This document shows positions 10,235 to 20,713 of a DNA stretch of 64,000 nt, piece after piece. The stretch covers positions 3,100,001 to 3,164,000 of the forward strand of contig NZ_LT607412.1 in assembly GCF_900091455.1 (NCBI RefSeq). The letters are read 5' to 3'. The notes beneath the pieces were generated by a model. That model was not told the DNA's origin, searched no databases, and worked only from the letters and a program-made list of their open reading frames with translations. Numbering within the stretch: the first letter of the stretch is position 1; each line of letters begins with the position of its first letter. Origin of the DNA: Micromonospora coriariae. Lineage in GTDB: Bacteria > Actinomycetota > Actinomycetes > Mycobacteriales > Micromonosporaceae. Position numbers and translations under genes: made by a program.

Positions 10235-10310
10235 AGATCATCACCGTGCCGGCGATGTGGGGGTGTCGGCCGAAGGGGATACCGCAATATCGCCGATCCC
10301 GAGTTGGTCA
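10235..10310. repeat. 76-bp dispersed palindrome, copy B
   Basis: Same length and layout as copies A and C. Bases 10248-10267 match 33220-33239 of copy C at 18 of 20 positions, each 13 bp from its element's left end. The right end is GAGTTGGTCA. It lies in the gap upstream of the DUF559 gene and downstream of the IclR gene. Confidence 0.72.
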
Positions 10311-10330
10311 GGCCGTGCGGGGCGGGGTAA

Positions 10331-11065
10331 TCAGCGGAGGGCGGTGGCGACGGCCTGGGCGGCGGCGAGGACCTGGGTGCCGACCGTGTCGACGTCCAGC
10401 GGGGCGAGCGCCACCACGCCGACACTCGCCTCCAGTCCGGGTACGCCGAGCACCGGCGCGGCCACCCCGTACGCCCCGGACTGCAACTCGCCGCTGCTGC
10501 TCACCGGTCCCGCCGCCCCGGCCCGCCCGGCCAGGATGGCCCGGCCCGCCGCCCCCAGGTCCAGCGGATGTCGCGCCCCGGTCCGGTACGCGACGTGGAA
10601 CGACGTCCAGCTCGGCTCGACCACGGCCAGGGCGACGCCCTCGCCACCCTCGACCACTGTCAGGTGCGCCGTGGCGCCGGCCTGCTCGGCGAGCCGGCGC
10701 AGGGCGGGCAGCGCTCCCTCGGCCAGCAACGGTTGGGCGCGCCGGGCCAGGTGCAGCACTCCCGCGCCGAGGCGGAGGCGGCCGTCGCCGGCGCGGCGCA
10801 GCATCCCGTGCCCGGTCAACGGGCCGAGCAGCCGGTAGACGGCCGCTCGCCCGATGCCGAGCTGGTTCGCCACCTCGGTGACTGTCAGCCCGCCCGGCGC
10901 CTCGGCGACCAGGTGCAGCAGCCGTAACCCCCGGTCCAGGGTCTGTGCCGTCTCCCCGGTCCGGCCGACGACCGCGTCGGCGCGGCCGGCGGGGGCGCTG
11001 GGGCTGGCCGGCGGCTCACCGGGGCGTGCGGTCGCATCCACGCCTGGCAGCGTACGACCCGGCAC
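10331..11065 (-). CDS. IclR-family transcriptional regulator
   Basis: A 244-residue regulator with an N-terminal winged helix (TLDRGLRLLHLVAEAPGGLTV, then IGRAAVYRLLGPL) and a C-terminal IclR effector domain (GALPALRRLAEQAGATAHL). The first 35 residues are low-complexity, so the true start may be an internal GTG near residues 9 or 33. It is divergent from cysS with only 39 bp between them, so its promoter must overlap that of cysS. The effector is unknown, and no catabolic operon lies beside it. Confidence 0.87.
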   Translation of the reverse strand: MPGRTLPGVDATARPGEPPASPSAPAGRADAVVGRTGETAQTLDRGLRLLHLVAEAPGGLTVTEVANQLGIGRAAVYRLLGPLTGHGMLRRAGDGRLRLGAGVLHLARRAQPLLAEGALPALRRLAEQAGATAHLTVVEGGEGVALAVVEPSWTSFHVAYRTGARHPLDLGAAGRAILAGRAGAAGPVSSSGELQSGAYGVAAPVLGVPGLEASVGVVALAPLDVDTVGTQVLAAAQAVATALR

Positions 11066-11092
11066 CGCCGGACCCGGACAGGCGGGGACGGC

Positions 11093-11098
11093 TACCCT
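11093..11098 (+). promoter_or_regulatory. -10 element of a leaderless cysS promoter
   Basis: TACCCT ends seven bases before the GTG start of cysS and there is no Shine-Dalgarno sequence. This is the spacing expected when transcription starts at the start codon. Confidence 0.45.
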
Positions 11099-11104
11099 TG
11101 TACG

Positions 11105-12519
<1,415 letters not shown>

Positions 12520-12520
<1 letters not shown>

Positions 12521-13650
12521 TGGCCGGCAACTCGCAGCGCCGTGGCCGGCGACTGACGCCGAAGGCGGGCGCCCCCAAGGGCACCGGCGGCAAGAACAAG
12601 GACTCCCTGGCCGGGCGGGGGCGCACCCTCCCCGCCGACGAGCGGCCGTGGCACAAGGGCTACTCGGGCACCGAGAAGCTGCCCCAGCGCACGGCCTGGA
12701 AGCAGGACAAGGAGCGCCGCACGGCGGCCGAGGAGGGGCGTGCCCCCAAGATCGGTCAGCCTGGCACCAAGGACACCACCTGGGGCAAGGGTGGCGGCCG
12801 GGGCGTTCCGGTCAACCGGGGCGGCACCGGCGGCCGGGGCGGCAAGCCCGGCGGTCGATCCGGCCCCCGGGTCACGCCGGGTCGCAAGTCCAACCCGGCC
12901 AAGGACAGCCCGGAGCTGCTGGTCGGGCGCAACCCGGTGCTGGAGGCGCTGCGCGCCCAGGTGCCGGCGACGGCGCTCTACACCGCGCAGGGCATCGACA
13001 TGGACGACCGGATCAACGAGATCATCCGGACCGCCGCCGACCGGGGCATCGCCAACCTGGAGATCAGCCGGGCCGAGCTGGACCGGATGACCGGCGGGGT
13101 GCTGCACCAGGGCGTCGGCTTGCAGGTGCCGCCGTTCGCGTACCAGCCGTTCGAGGACATGGTCGCCGCGGCGCTGGAGCAACAGGCCCCGCTGCTTGTC
13201 GCGCTGGACGGTGTCACCGACCCGCGCAACCTGGGCGCGGTGATCCGCTCGGCCGCCGCGTTCGGCGCACAGGGTGTCTTCGTACCCGAGCGGCGTGCCG
13301 CCGGGATCACGGCGACCGCCTGGCGGACCAGTGCCGGCGCGGCCGCGCGGGTGCCGGTGGCACAGGTCACCAACCTGACCCGATCGTTGAAGGCGTGCCG
13401 CGACGCCGGCTTCATGGTCATCGGCCTGGACGCCGACGGTGACACCGAGCTCTACGACCTGGAGGCCGCCGTCGGCCCGCTGGTGGTCGTGGTCGGCTCC
13501 GAGGGGCGCGGGCTGTCCCGGCTGGTCGGGGAGACCTGCGACCTGACCGTCAGCATCCCGATGATCTCCGAGGTCGAGTCGCTCAACGCCAGCGTGGCCG
13601 CCGCGGTCACCCTGGCCGAGGTCGCCCGCCGGCGCGCCGCCGAGCAGTAG
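12520..13650 (+). CDS. rlmB: 23S rRNA (guanosine-2'-O-)-methyltransferase, TrmH/RlmB type
   Basis: SPOUT methyltransferase of 376 residues that 2'-O-methylates a guanosine of 23S rRNA using SAM. A basic, glycine-rich disordered N-terminal extension (residues 1 to about 125) is typical of the actinobacterial form. A substrate-binding domain begins at LLVGRNPVLEALRA. The three SPOUT motifs are TDPRNLGAVIRSAAAFG, VVVGSEGRGLSRL and IPMISEVESLNASVAAAV, which form the knot and SAM pocket. Start and coupling are set by the TGATG overlap with cysS. A strong hairpin follows the stop. The target position (G2251-type) is inferred from the family. Confidence 0.9.
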
Positions 13651-13661
13651 ACGAGCGTCAT

Positions 13662-13701
13662 CGAGGCCCCGTTCCCCGCATCTGCCGGGGACGGGGCCTC
13701 G
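13662..13701 (+). terminator. Terminator of cysS-rlmB
   Basis: A GC-rich hairpin with arms at 13662-13677 and 13686-13701 (CGAGGCCCCG against CGGGGCCTCG), starting 12 bp after the rlmB stop. Confidence 0.82.
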
Positions 13702-13740
13702 TCGTGTCCGGCCTCGGGATCGGCTGGGTCCGGACATGCG

Positions 13741-13774
13741 ACAGGGGCGGCCCGCCGAAGCGGACCGCCCCTGT
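13741..13774 (-). terminator. Terminator of the ugpC-type gene
   Basis: A 15-bp stem with one G-T pair (ACAGGGGCGGCCCGC against 13760-13774) and a CGAA tetraloop, 15 bp beyond the minus-strand stop at 13790. Confidence 0.82.
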
Positions 13775-13789
13775 CGGTACGGCGTTACG

Positions 13790-14881
<1,092 letters not shown>

Positions 14882-15232
14882 GGTGAAGCGTTTCCTTTCA
14901 CCGGCAGGAACGTGCCGGACGATCCGAGTGAAGGAGCGACCGGCACGTGTCCGTGCCGGTCAACGGACGGCGGGCCGATCGCGGGGCGGCCGGCCTGTCG
15001 TCCGTGTCACTGCACCGTAAACGGGTTTCCCCGCGCTGCCAAGGCAGGGGTGCGCCGGAAGTGGCACACGGCCTACGCATTCCGGTCAGTCGGGCACGGC
15101 CATGCATCAATCGACGCACCGCGCGTCCCGGGGAGGCCGTGGTGGCGTCGGGTTGTTGACGTTTCCCGTGCTCGGGAGCCCTCGCGAGCGGGATATGCAG
15201 ATGTCAGTCGGTATGCTGACTCCGACGCACGC
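14882..15232. other. Non-coding region between ugpC and tRNA-Thr
   Basis: This 351-bp stretch has no convincing gene. It holds the ugpC leader with a perfect 10-bp hairpin (GACCGGCACG at 14938-14947 against 14952-14961). Toward the tRNA it contains a TATGCT hexamer (15212-15217), about 15 bp before the mature tRNA end, as a possible -10. A TTGACG at 15156-15161 is too far away to serve as its -35. Confidence 0.5.
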
Positions 15233-15309
15233 GCCCCTGTAGCTCAGCTGGCCAGAGCACTCGCCTTGTAAGCGAGATGTCGCCGGTTCGATCCCGGCCG
15301 GGGGCTCCA
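15233..15309 (+). tRNA. tRNA-Thr (anticodon TGT)
   Basis: A full cloverleaf of 77 bases with encoded CCA. The acceptor GCCCCTG pairs with CGGGGGC, the D-arm carries TAGCTCAGCTGG, the anticodon arm is CTCGC-CTTGTAA-GCGAG with anticodon TGT, and the T-arm carries GGTTCGATCC. It reads ACA codons, which are rare in this genome's high-GC genes. Confidence 0.96.
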
Positions 15310-15625
15310 ATTCCACCAGGCTTCTCCAACGGGCACCGCTGTGAGTCGACGGCACTCACGAGAGCCTCCCGTCGAGCTTGTCGAGCGCCCGCCGCATCGC
15401 GCGAGGTTGGCGTGCGCGTGGTGACGGCAAGTGACGGTCCGTGGATGGTTGCGGAGGGAGCATCCCACTGGGCATCGACCCGGGGCGGGCCAAAGCAGAC
15501 CGCCGCCGGGCGGCGGCGGCCCGTTTCCCAGGAGGGCGGGTCGATGGCATATGGGGGTGGCCAGGTGGCTCCGTCATGGAATGCGCCGGCCGATTAGCGG
15601 GACCTTGGCCACCGCATGGTGTCGG
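15310..15625 (+). other. Non-coding stretch with a hairpin and a possible 17-codon leader peptide
   Basis: No full-size gene is visible between the tRNA and the acyltransferase. An 8-bp CCGCCGCC hairpin lies at 15500-15519. Next comes AGGAGG at 15530-15535, followed by ATG at 15544 and a 17-codon frame (MAYGGGQVAPSWNAPAD) ending at 15597. The good ribosome-binding site makes a leader peptide or the stub of a lost gene possible. No copy of the tRNA 3' end was seen here. Confidence 0.35.
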
Positions 15626-15637
15626 TAGGCTATCGGG

Positions 15638-16396
15638 ATGGGTAAAGTCACTGAGCTCGCCGAGTACTCCGATGACCGGGGCAACAGCATCGCCTTCGAT
15701 GGGACACTCGGCGGGAAGATTTCCATCACTTTCAAGGGCCGAAACAACCGGATTATCGCCCCTAAAGGCGCGCGCATTGAGTACCTGAACGTGAACTTCG
15801 ACTGCGACAACGGGACGCTGATCCTGGGCGCCAACACGGAGGTCGGCGGGATCAAGGCGGCCATCCGCATCGGACAGGACGCCACCGTGAAGTTCGGTGA
15901 CAACGTAAACATGACCGGCCATTGCATGATCACAGCCGTGGAGGGGTGCACCGTCTCCTTCGGTGACGACGTGATGATGGCACAGGAAAATCAGTTCCGC
16001 ACCGACGACGCCCACCCCATCTTCGACGTTACGACGGGGAAGCGGATCAACACGGCACGCGATGTGACGATCGGAAACCATGTCTGGTTCGCCAATGGAG
16101 CGGTCGCACTGGCCGGGGCGCGAGTCGGTGACGGCTCCGTGATCGGATTCCGCAGCCTGGTTACCGGGAAGATCTCCAACAACTGCATCGCGGTTGGCTC
16201 GCCGGCCAGGGTGACCCGGCGCAACATCGCGTGGGAGCGGCCGCACCTGTCACTTGTTCCGCCCTTCTACAAGCCCGACGTCTCGACCGTTGAGAAGTCC
16301 GCCTATTGGGCGCTCACCGAGGGCGATGAACCAGTTGTGAGAAGACGGACCCTGGTGCGACGACTGCGGGACGCATCCGTGGCGTTCACGCGCTAA
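15638..16396 (+). CDS. Hexapeptide-repeat (left-handed beta-helix) acyltransferase
   Basis: A 252-residue acyltransferase of the LbH/maltose-O-acetyltransferase class, probably O-acetylating a sugar or glycan. Imperfect hexapeptide turns run from about residue 25 to 195, for example IGQDATVKFGDNVNM, GDDVMMAQENQFRTDDAHP (the catalytic-type loop with His) and VTIGNHVWFANGAVALAGA. A C-terminal extension, PPFYKPDVSTVEKSAYWA, follows the helix. The ATG lies six bases after a TAGGCT hexamer, consistent with a leaderless start. Codon use is less GC-biased than in flanking genes, which suggests recent acquisition. No glycan biosynthesis genes are beside it. Confidence 0.85.
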   Translation: MGKVTELAEYSDDRGNSIAFDGTLGGKISITFKGRNNRIIAPKGARIEYLNVNFDCDNGTLILGANTEVGGIKAAIRIGQDATVKFGDNVNMTGHCMITAVEGCTVSFGDDVMMAQENQFRTDDAHPIFDVTTGKRINTARDVTIGNHVWFANGAVALAGARVGDGSVIGFRSLVTGKISNNCIAVGSPARVTRRNIAWERPHLSLVPPFYKPDVSTVEKSAYWALTEGDEPVVRRRTLVRRLRDASVAFTR

Positions 16397-16526
16397 CTCC
16401 ACATGAAGTCCTGGAGAGCATCCCATTCGGGGGGTGCCCTCAAGCCTCCACCAACCCCGCGCCCCAGGGGGGAACCACCATGCACGAGCTGCTCGTCGGA
16501 CGAGGGTGATTTCGTGGAGGTCGTCG

Positions 16527-17003
16527 TCAAGCGAACAATGCTATGGCGCAACCGATGACAACGAGTGCTCCATAGAACGGAGCAACCGACCATGAGAGCC
16601 AGACCGTGGCGCCGGGAAACCAGCGGCCGAGCCGCAATCGGATTCTTTGCCCGCGGGTTGCCGCGAAAGGAATTGGATCGTCGGCGTCGGAGGGGTCGAG
16701 CGAGAACAACGGCACCTTTCGCGTCCCGCGCGCCACTGCGTCATAGAGTCGCCGGTAGGCCTTCTCCTGTCGCAGATAGTTCGCGTCGAGGAAACCGAAC
16801 AGGAGTACGGCCGCGACCCCCAGCATGGCAACCAGGCGGGCGTCCTTCGTCAACGCATACCCGTACGTCGCGGTGGCCACTGGGAGCAGCCAACCCTTGG
16901 CCGCTGAGGAGGCTGAGGACATCCGTGTCACGACGGCCTGGATGTAGTCCAGGTGCTTCCGCCGGTCGTCGGGATCAACGACCAACACGTCGGCCGGCTG
17001 CAT
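16527..17003 (-). CDS. Small membrane protein coupled to a HIT-family hydrolase
   Basis: About 158 residues of unknown function. After a charged start (DPDDRRKHLDYIQAVVTRM) come two hydrophobic helices, around KGWLLPVATATYGYAL and VAMLGVAAVLLFGFLD. The latter runs into the conserved-looking ANYLRQEKAYRRLYDAV. A soluble loop (VPLFSLDPSD) precedes a last helix near WSVAPFYGALVVIGCAIA. This layout resembles small multi-TM proteins often found in nucleotide-signalling neighbourhoods, but that similarity is from memory. The ATG at 17003 shares bases with the HIT stop (TGATG) and follows GGTGGG, so it is preferred to an ATG at 17027. Confidence 0.68.
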   Translation of the reverse strand: MQPADVLVVDPDDRRKHLDYIQAVVTRMSSASSAAKGWLLPVATATYGYALTKDARLVAMLGVAAVLLFGFLDANYLRQEKAYRRLYDAVARGTRKVPLFSLDPSDADDPIPFAATRGQRIRLRLGRWFPGATVWLSWSVAPFYGALVVIGCAIALFA

Positions 17004-17446
17004 CACTTCCCACCAACTTTCCGACATTCGCTCCGGAGTCGCTGCCAGACGTCATCCTTCTGCGCCTCCGGGTAGCTGGTTTTTGAAGGCCAAATGGGTC
17101 CCATCCCATCGCCGGACCAGCGTGGGACAAGGTGAACATGCAAGTGTGGAACGGTCTGGGTGGCAACCACGCCGTTTGACTGGATGATGTTCAGTCCTTC
17201 CGGCTCGGTCGCAGATTTGACAGCGTGCGAGAGCCTCAGGGTGATGTGCGCCAGCCGGGTGGCGGCTTCCTCATCCAGCGACCAGACATCTGGGATGTGA
17301 TCACGCGGCACCACGAGCGTGTGACCCAGAGTCGCCGGCTCCACGGGAAAGAACGCGACCACGTGTTCGTCGCGGTAGACCTCTCGGGTGTCCGGGGTCT
17401 CGCGCCGAACGATTTCGCAGAATGGGCAGTCGGCTTCGACGGTCAT
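17003..17446 (-). CDS. HIT-family nucleotide hydrolase
   Basis: A 147-residue histidine-triad protein. CPFCEIVRRE near the start is the usual CxxC zinc site, HTLVVPRDHIPDVWSLDEE is the central strand, and the catalytic HxHxH is in HLHVHLVPRW. The family cleaves nucleoside phosphoramidates, diadenosine polyphosphates or AMP-linked substrates. The ATG at 17446 begins the conserved domain; the longer open frame upstream has no similarity. It is the first gene of a coupled pair with the membrane protein. A perfect palindrome touches its start codon. The target nucleotide is unknown. Confidence 0.9.
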   Translation of the reverse strand: MTVEADCPFCEIVRRETPDTREVYRDEHVVAFFPVEPATLGHTLVVPRDHIPDVWSLDEEAATRLAHITLRLSHAVKSATEPEGLNIIQSNGVVATQTVPHLHVHLVPRWSGDGMGPIWPSKTSYPEAQKDDVWQRLRSECRKVGGK

Positions 17447-17461
17447 CGGGATCGGATCCCG
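17447..17461 (-). promoter_or_regulatory. Perfect palindrome at the HIT start codon
   Basis: CGGGATC-G-GATCCCG sits immediately before the ATG of the HIT gene. It could be an operator or an mRNA hairpin hiding the start. Confidence 0.35.
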
Positions 17462-17713
17462 CCCTGCCACTCCCAATGGGCTGAACTGGCCAAGGTAGCT
17501 CCTTCTCTCCTCGACGAGCGTGATCCGGACGCTCCGCCACAGGGTAGGACAGTTGACGACCGATCGATATCGTCCGCGACGTGAACCGCGCCGGCTGCCA
17601 GCCGACGGCGCGCGAACGGTGGCCGCCGGCACCGGTCGTATGCTGGGCGTCAGCACGAGCGCGGGCGGCAGACCCGCGACGATGTCGTCCAACCAGGGGG
17701 TGCACGCCAGCCG

Positions 17714-18115
17714 ATGAGTCGCGCGGTGGAGGAGTCGAACCGGGCGATGCTGCGTGCCCGGGACGCGATGGACCGGGCGTACGCCCAGCCGCTGGACATC
17801 CCCGCGCTGGCCCGGATCGCGCACGTCTCCGAGGCGCACTTCATCCGGACCTTCCGGGCCACCTTCGGTGAGACCCCGCACCGCTACCTGCAACGCCGGC
17901 GGGTCGAGCGGGCGATGGCGCTGCTGGTGGAGACCGGCCGCGACGTCACCGACATCTGCTACGCCGTCGGCTTCGGCAGCCTGGGCACGTTCAGCCGGAC
18001 GTTCCGGCAGATCGTCGGGGAGTCGCCCTCGGAGTTCCGCCGTCGTCGCTCGGCGCCGAGCAACGTGCCGTCGTGCTTCGCCAAGGCCTGGACCCGACCC
18101 AGCAGTTTTGGATAA
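17714..18115 (+). CDS. AraC-family transcriptional regulator (DNA-binding domain only)
   Basis: A short, 133-residue AraC/XylS protein that is essentially two helix-turn-helix motifs: LDIPALARIAHVSEAHFIRT, then VTDICYAVGFGSLGTFSRTF with FRQIVGESPSEFRR. It lacks a sugar-binding cupin domain. The glyoxalase-family gene starts 35 bp downstream, and AraC/VOC pairs of this kind recur in actinobacteria, so the regulator probably controls that gene. The C-terminal tail after RRRRS is not conserved. Confidence 0.9.
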   Translation: MSRAVEESNRAMLRARDAMDRAYAQPLDIPALARIAHVSEAHFIRTFRATFGETPHRYLQRRRVERAMALLVETGRDVTDICYAVGFGSLGTFSRTFRQIVGESPSEFRRRRSAPSNVPSCFAKAWTRPSSFG

Positions 18116-18150
18116 GCACCAGGTCAGGCACTGCGTCTAGCGTGATTCCC

Positions 18151-18570
18151 ATGACGATGAACGCGATCAGCCGCTCCCAGATCTACGTCCTCGACCAGGA
18201 CGAGGCGCTCGACTTCTACGTGAACAAGCTCGGCATGGAGCTCAACACCGACCAGGACCTCGGCTTCATGCGCTGGCTGACGGTCAACCTGCCCGGGGAC
18301 CCGGAGCGCGAGATCCTGCTGGAGAAGCCGGGTCCGCCGGCGATGGACCCGGCCACCGCCGCGCAGGTCCGGGAACTGCTCACCAAGGGGGCGCTGGGTG
18401 GCGCGCTCTTCATGACCACCGACGACGCCCACAAGACGCACGAGGAGCTGGTGGCCAAGGGGGTCGAGATCACCGACGAGCCGACCGAGCGCCCGTACGG
18501 GATCGACTTCGGCATCCGCGACCCGTTCGGCAACAAGATCCGCGTCGGCCAGATGTTCCCCCGGGCCTGA
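18151..18570 (+). CDS. VOC-family (glyoxalase/dioxygenase superfamily) protein
   Basis: A 139-residue single-domain VOC protein with two beta-alpha-beta-beta-beta units: SQIYVLDQDEALDFYVNKLG, then the second half ending with GIDFGIRDPFGNKIRVGQ. Family members detoxify methylglyoxal, open aromatic rings or bind antibiotics; the substrate is unknown. The ATG at 18151 follows TAGCGT (18138-18143) by seven bases, which fits leaderless transcription from its own promoter. It lies between the AraC regulator and the DUF998 gene, 10 bp ahead of the latter. Confidence 0.87.
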   Translation: MTMNAISRSQIYVLDQDEALDFYVNKLGMELNTDQDLGFMRWLTVNLPGDPEREILLEKPGPPAMDPATAAQVRELLTKGALGGALFMTTDDAHKTHEELVAKGVEITDEPTERPYGIDFGIRDPFGNKIRVGQMFPRA

Positions 18571-18580
18571 GGGCGGACCG

Positions 18581-19246
18581 ATGAGCCAGGCAGTTCCGCT
18601 TTCCGGGGTCCGATCGGCCGTCGCCGGCCGGGACCGTGCGCTGCTGGTCGGCGGCGTCGTCGCCGGCCCGATCTTCGCCGGCTCGGCGCTGCTCCAGGCG
18701 CTCACCCGGGACGGCTTCGACCTCCGGCGGCACCCGGTCAGCGTCTTGAGCACCGGCGAGCTGGGCTGGATCCAGATCGCCACGTTCCTGGCCACCGGAG
18801 TGCTCTGCGTGGCGGCCGCCGGGGCGCTGCGGCGTACCACCGGCGGCGGGTCGGTCTGGCCACCCCAGCTGCTCGCCCTGTACGGGTTGGGCCTGGTCGG
18901 CGCGGCGATCTTCAGCGCCGACCCGGCCGACGGGTTTCCCGCCGGCACGCCCCGGGGCGCCGGTCAGATCAGTTGGCACGGCGGCCTGCACTTCCTGGTG
19001 GCGGCGGTCGCCTTCGTGTCGCTGATCGCGGCGACGGTGGTGGTCGGCCGGCGGGCCGCGCGGCGCGGGGCGCGGGGCCGGGCCGGTTCCAGCCTGGCGA
19101 CCGGCGCCTTCTTCGCGGTGGCCTGGGTGGCGCTGATCGTCCGGCCGGGCCCGGCCGTGATGGTGGCCTTCGGCCTGGCGGTGACGGCCGGCTGGCTCTG
19201 GGTGTCGGTCACGTTCGCGCGGGCGGCGTCCGGCCGGGTGGACTGA
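18581..19246 (+). CDS. DUF998 membrane protein
   Basis: A 221-residue integral membrane protein with about six helices and the DUF998 pattern (GPIFAGSALLQALTRDGFDLRRHPVS, read in parts: the helix and then the conserved RHPVSxLS). A second conserved patch is FSADPADGFPAGTP, then WHGGLHFLVAAVAF. Its function is unknown. The ATG is 10 bp after the VOC stop, so it is probably co-transcribed with it. A strong terminator follows. Confidence 0.82.
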   Translation: MSQAVPLSGVRSAVAGRDRALLVGGVVAGPIFAGSALLQALTRDGFDLRRHPVSVLSTGELGWIQIATFLATGVLCVAAAGALRRTTGGGSVWPPQLLALYGLGLVGAAIFSADPADGFPAGTPRGAGQISWHGGLHFLVAAVAFVSLIAATVVVGRRAARRGARGRAGSSLATGAFFAVAWVALIVRPGPAVMVAFGLAVTAGWLWVSVTFARAASGRVD

Positions 19247-19261
19247 GCCGGCTGTTGTCAG

Positions 19262-19297
19262 ACCGGGGGGCGCGGGGTGGCACCCGTGCCCCCCGGT
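19262..19297 (+). terminator. Terminator after the DUF998 gene
   Basis: A 10-bp stem, ACCGGGGGGC (19262-19271) against 19288-19297, with an inner GGGT/ACCC stem. It ends 17 bp before the next ATG. Confidence 0.78.
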
Positions 19298-19314
19298 GTG
19301 CTGAGGTGTGGGCC

Positions 19315-19968
19315 ATGATCACCCGGCTGCTGTACCTCGCCCGGCACGGCGAGCAGGAGGACGCGGCGACCGAGTCGCCGGAGGCCGGCCTGTCCGAGCG
19401 GGGCCGGCGGCAGGCCAGTCTGCTCGGCGAGCGGCTGCGGGGCCGCCCGTTCGCCGCCGTGCACCACGGGCCGCTACGCCGGGCCGCGGAGACCGCCGAG
19501 CTGGTCACCGCGTCGCTGCCCGGGGTCCCGGTGTACGCGAGCGAGCTGGCCGGCGACCACCTCCCGCACGACACGGACTCCACCGACCTGCCGCCCGCGT
19601 ACGCCAAGTTCCTGGGCCAGTTCTCGGCCGCCGAACGGGTCGACGGACCGCGGGTGACGGCGGCGGCGGTACGGCGGTTCACCGGCCCCGTCGACAGCGC
19701 CGAGGGAGCCGGCCGCACCGAGGGGCCGGGTGGCGCTGAGCCGGTCCGTGAGCTGGTCGTGACGCACAGCTTTCTGATCGGCTGGCTGGTCCGGCACGCC
19801 CTGGACGCGCCGGAGCGGCGGTGGCTGGGTTTGAATCCCCACAACGCGGGACTGACCGTCATCCGGTACGGCCCGGCCGGACCGCCGAACCTGATCACCT
19901 TCAACGATGTGGCGCACCTGCCGCCGGAGTTGCGCGGCACGGGCCTGCCGCCGGACTACCAGGTCTGA
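19315..19968 (+). CDS. Histidine phosphatase family protein
   Basis: A 217-residue member of the phosphoglycerate-mutase-like branch. The phosphohistidine motif is LYLARHGEQED (RHG near residue 10). Further active-site residues are in HHGPLRRAAETAELV, then VVTHSFLIGWLVRHAL (second catalytic His). It likely hydrolyses a small phosphoester or phosphoprotein. The ATG at 19315 is chosen because the motif must lie near the N-terminus; the open frame upstream crosses a terminator. It ends 22 bp from the convergent lipoprotein gene. Confidence 0.9.
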   Translation: MITRLLYLARHGEQEDAATESPEAGLSERGRRQASLLGERLRGRPFAAVHHGPLRRAAETAELVTASLPGVPVYASELAGDHLPHDTDSTDLPPAYAKFLGQFSAAERVDGPRVTAAAVRRFTGPVDSAEGAGRTEGPGGAEPVRELVVTHSFLIGWLVRHALDAPERRWLGLNPHNAGLTVIRYGPAGPPNLITFNDVAHLPPELRGTGLPPDYQV

Positions 19969-19990
19969 GCGCCGGAGTCCGGCCGGGCGT

Positions 19991-20545
19991 TCAGCCGGTG
20001 GCCCGCAGGAGCAGTTCGACCAGGGCCCGGGTGGCCGGGGGAGGGGCGGGGTCGGCGGGGCAGTCGACGTACCCGGTCTCGATCGTGCCGACGGTCAGCC
20101 GGTAGCTGAACGCGTCCGCGCAGCTGGTAGGGGTGGTCGGGCGGCGGGCCTCGGCGGCGATTCGGGGGTCGGCGGCGAGCCCGCGCAGCCGGCCGAGGTC
20201 GGCGGGGTCGAGTCGGCCGGCACGCCGTCCGCCGGAACGGTCCACCAGTGTCCATCGGCCGTCGGATTCGACGGTCACGGCGTCGCCGCGCCCAGCGAAG
20301 CCGCCGGAGCGGAACAGCATCACCCGGGTGGCCGCGCTGTCGGGGGCCTCGGGGCCTGTCGGTACGCCCGGAGTGGTGAGGACAGCGGTCGACGGCGGGA
20401 TGGCGGTGGCCGGACCGGTCGGGCCCGGGCCGATGGTGGCGGGGGGCTGGTCCGGGGCGGTGCCGGCTCGGTCAGCGCTTGTGCATCCGGCCAGGAGAGC
20501 GACCAGTAGCGCGACGGTGACACCGGTCGTCGAGGCGGGTCTCAT
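19991..20545 (-). CDS. Putative secreted lipoprotein
   Basis: A 184-residue predicted lipoprotein of unknown function. The signal VTVALLVALLAGC has a lipobox (LLAG-C), and a proline/threonine-rich linker precedes a small C-terminal domain (VMLFRSGGFAGRG, then LTVGTIETGYVDCPAD). The ATG at 20545 places the lipobox correctly; the longer open frame is not needed. It is divergent from the M4 protease gene. Confidence 0.72.
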   Translation of the reverse strand: MRPASTTGVTVALLVALLAGCTSADRAGTAPDQPPATIGPGPTGPATAIPPSTAVLTTPGVPTGPEAPDSAATRVMLFRSGGFAGRGDAVTVESDGRWTLVDRSGGRRAGRLDPADLGRLRGLAADPRIAAEARRPTTPTSCADAFSYRLTVGTIETGYVDCPADPAPPPATRALVELLLRATG

Positions 20546-20713
20546 GCCGCTCGGACGTACGGCCGCGGTCGACGGTTCCCTCGTCGCCCCACTCATCCGA
20601 ACGGTCACTGTCGATGTCTGGGAGCGGTCCAGCCCTTCTCTTTTCCTCAACACATCGTTATATCTACATGCGTGACTACCCCCGTCACAATCTTCCCCCC
20701 TTCAGGAGGGCAC
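20546..20713 (+). promoter_or_regulatory. Divergent promoter region of lipoprotein and M4 protease
   Basis: An AT-rich patch (CGTTATATCTACATGCG, around 20655-20672) stands out in GC-rich surroundings. It is a likely promoter/operator for the protease, followed by GTGAC/GTCAC arms and the AGGAGG ribosome-binding site near 20704. Confidence 0.4.

Noticed and set aside
15310..17713. Attachment-site duplication of the tRNA-Thr end
   Set aside because: No second copy of the last 20 bases of the tRNA was visible, and there is no integrase gene.
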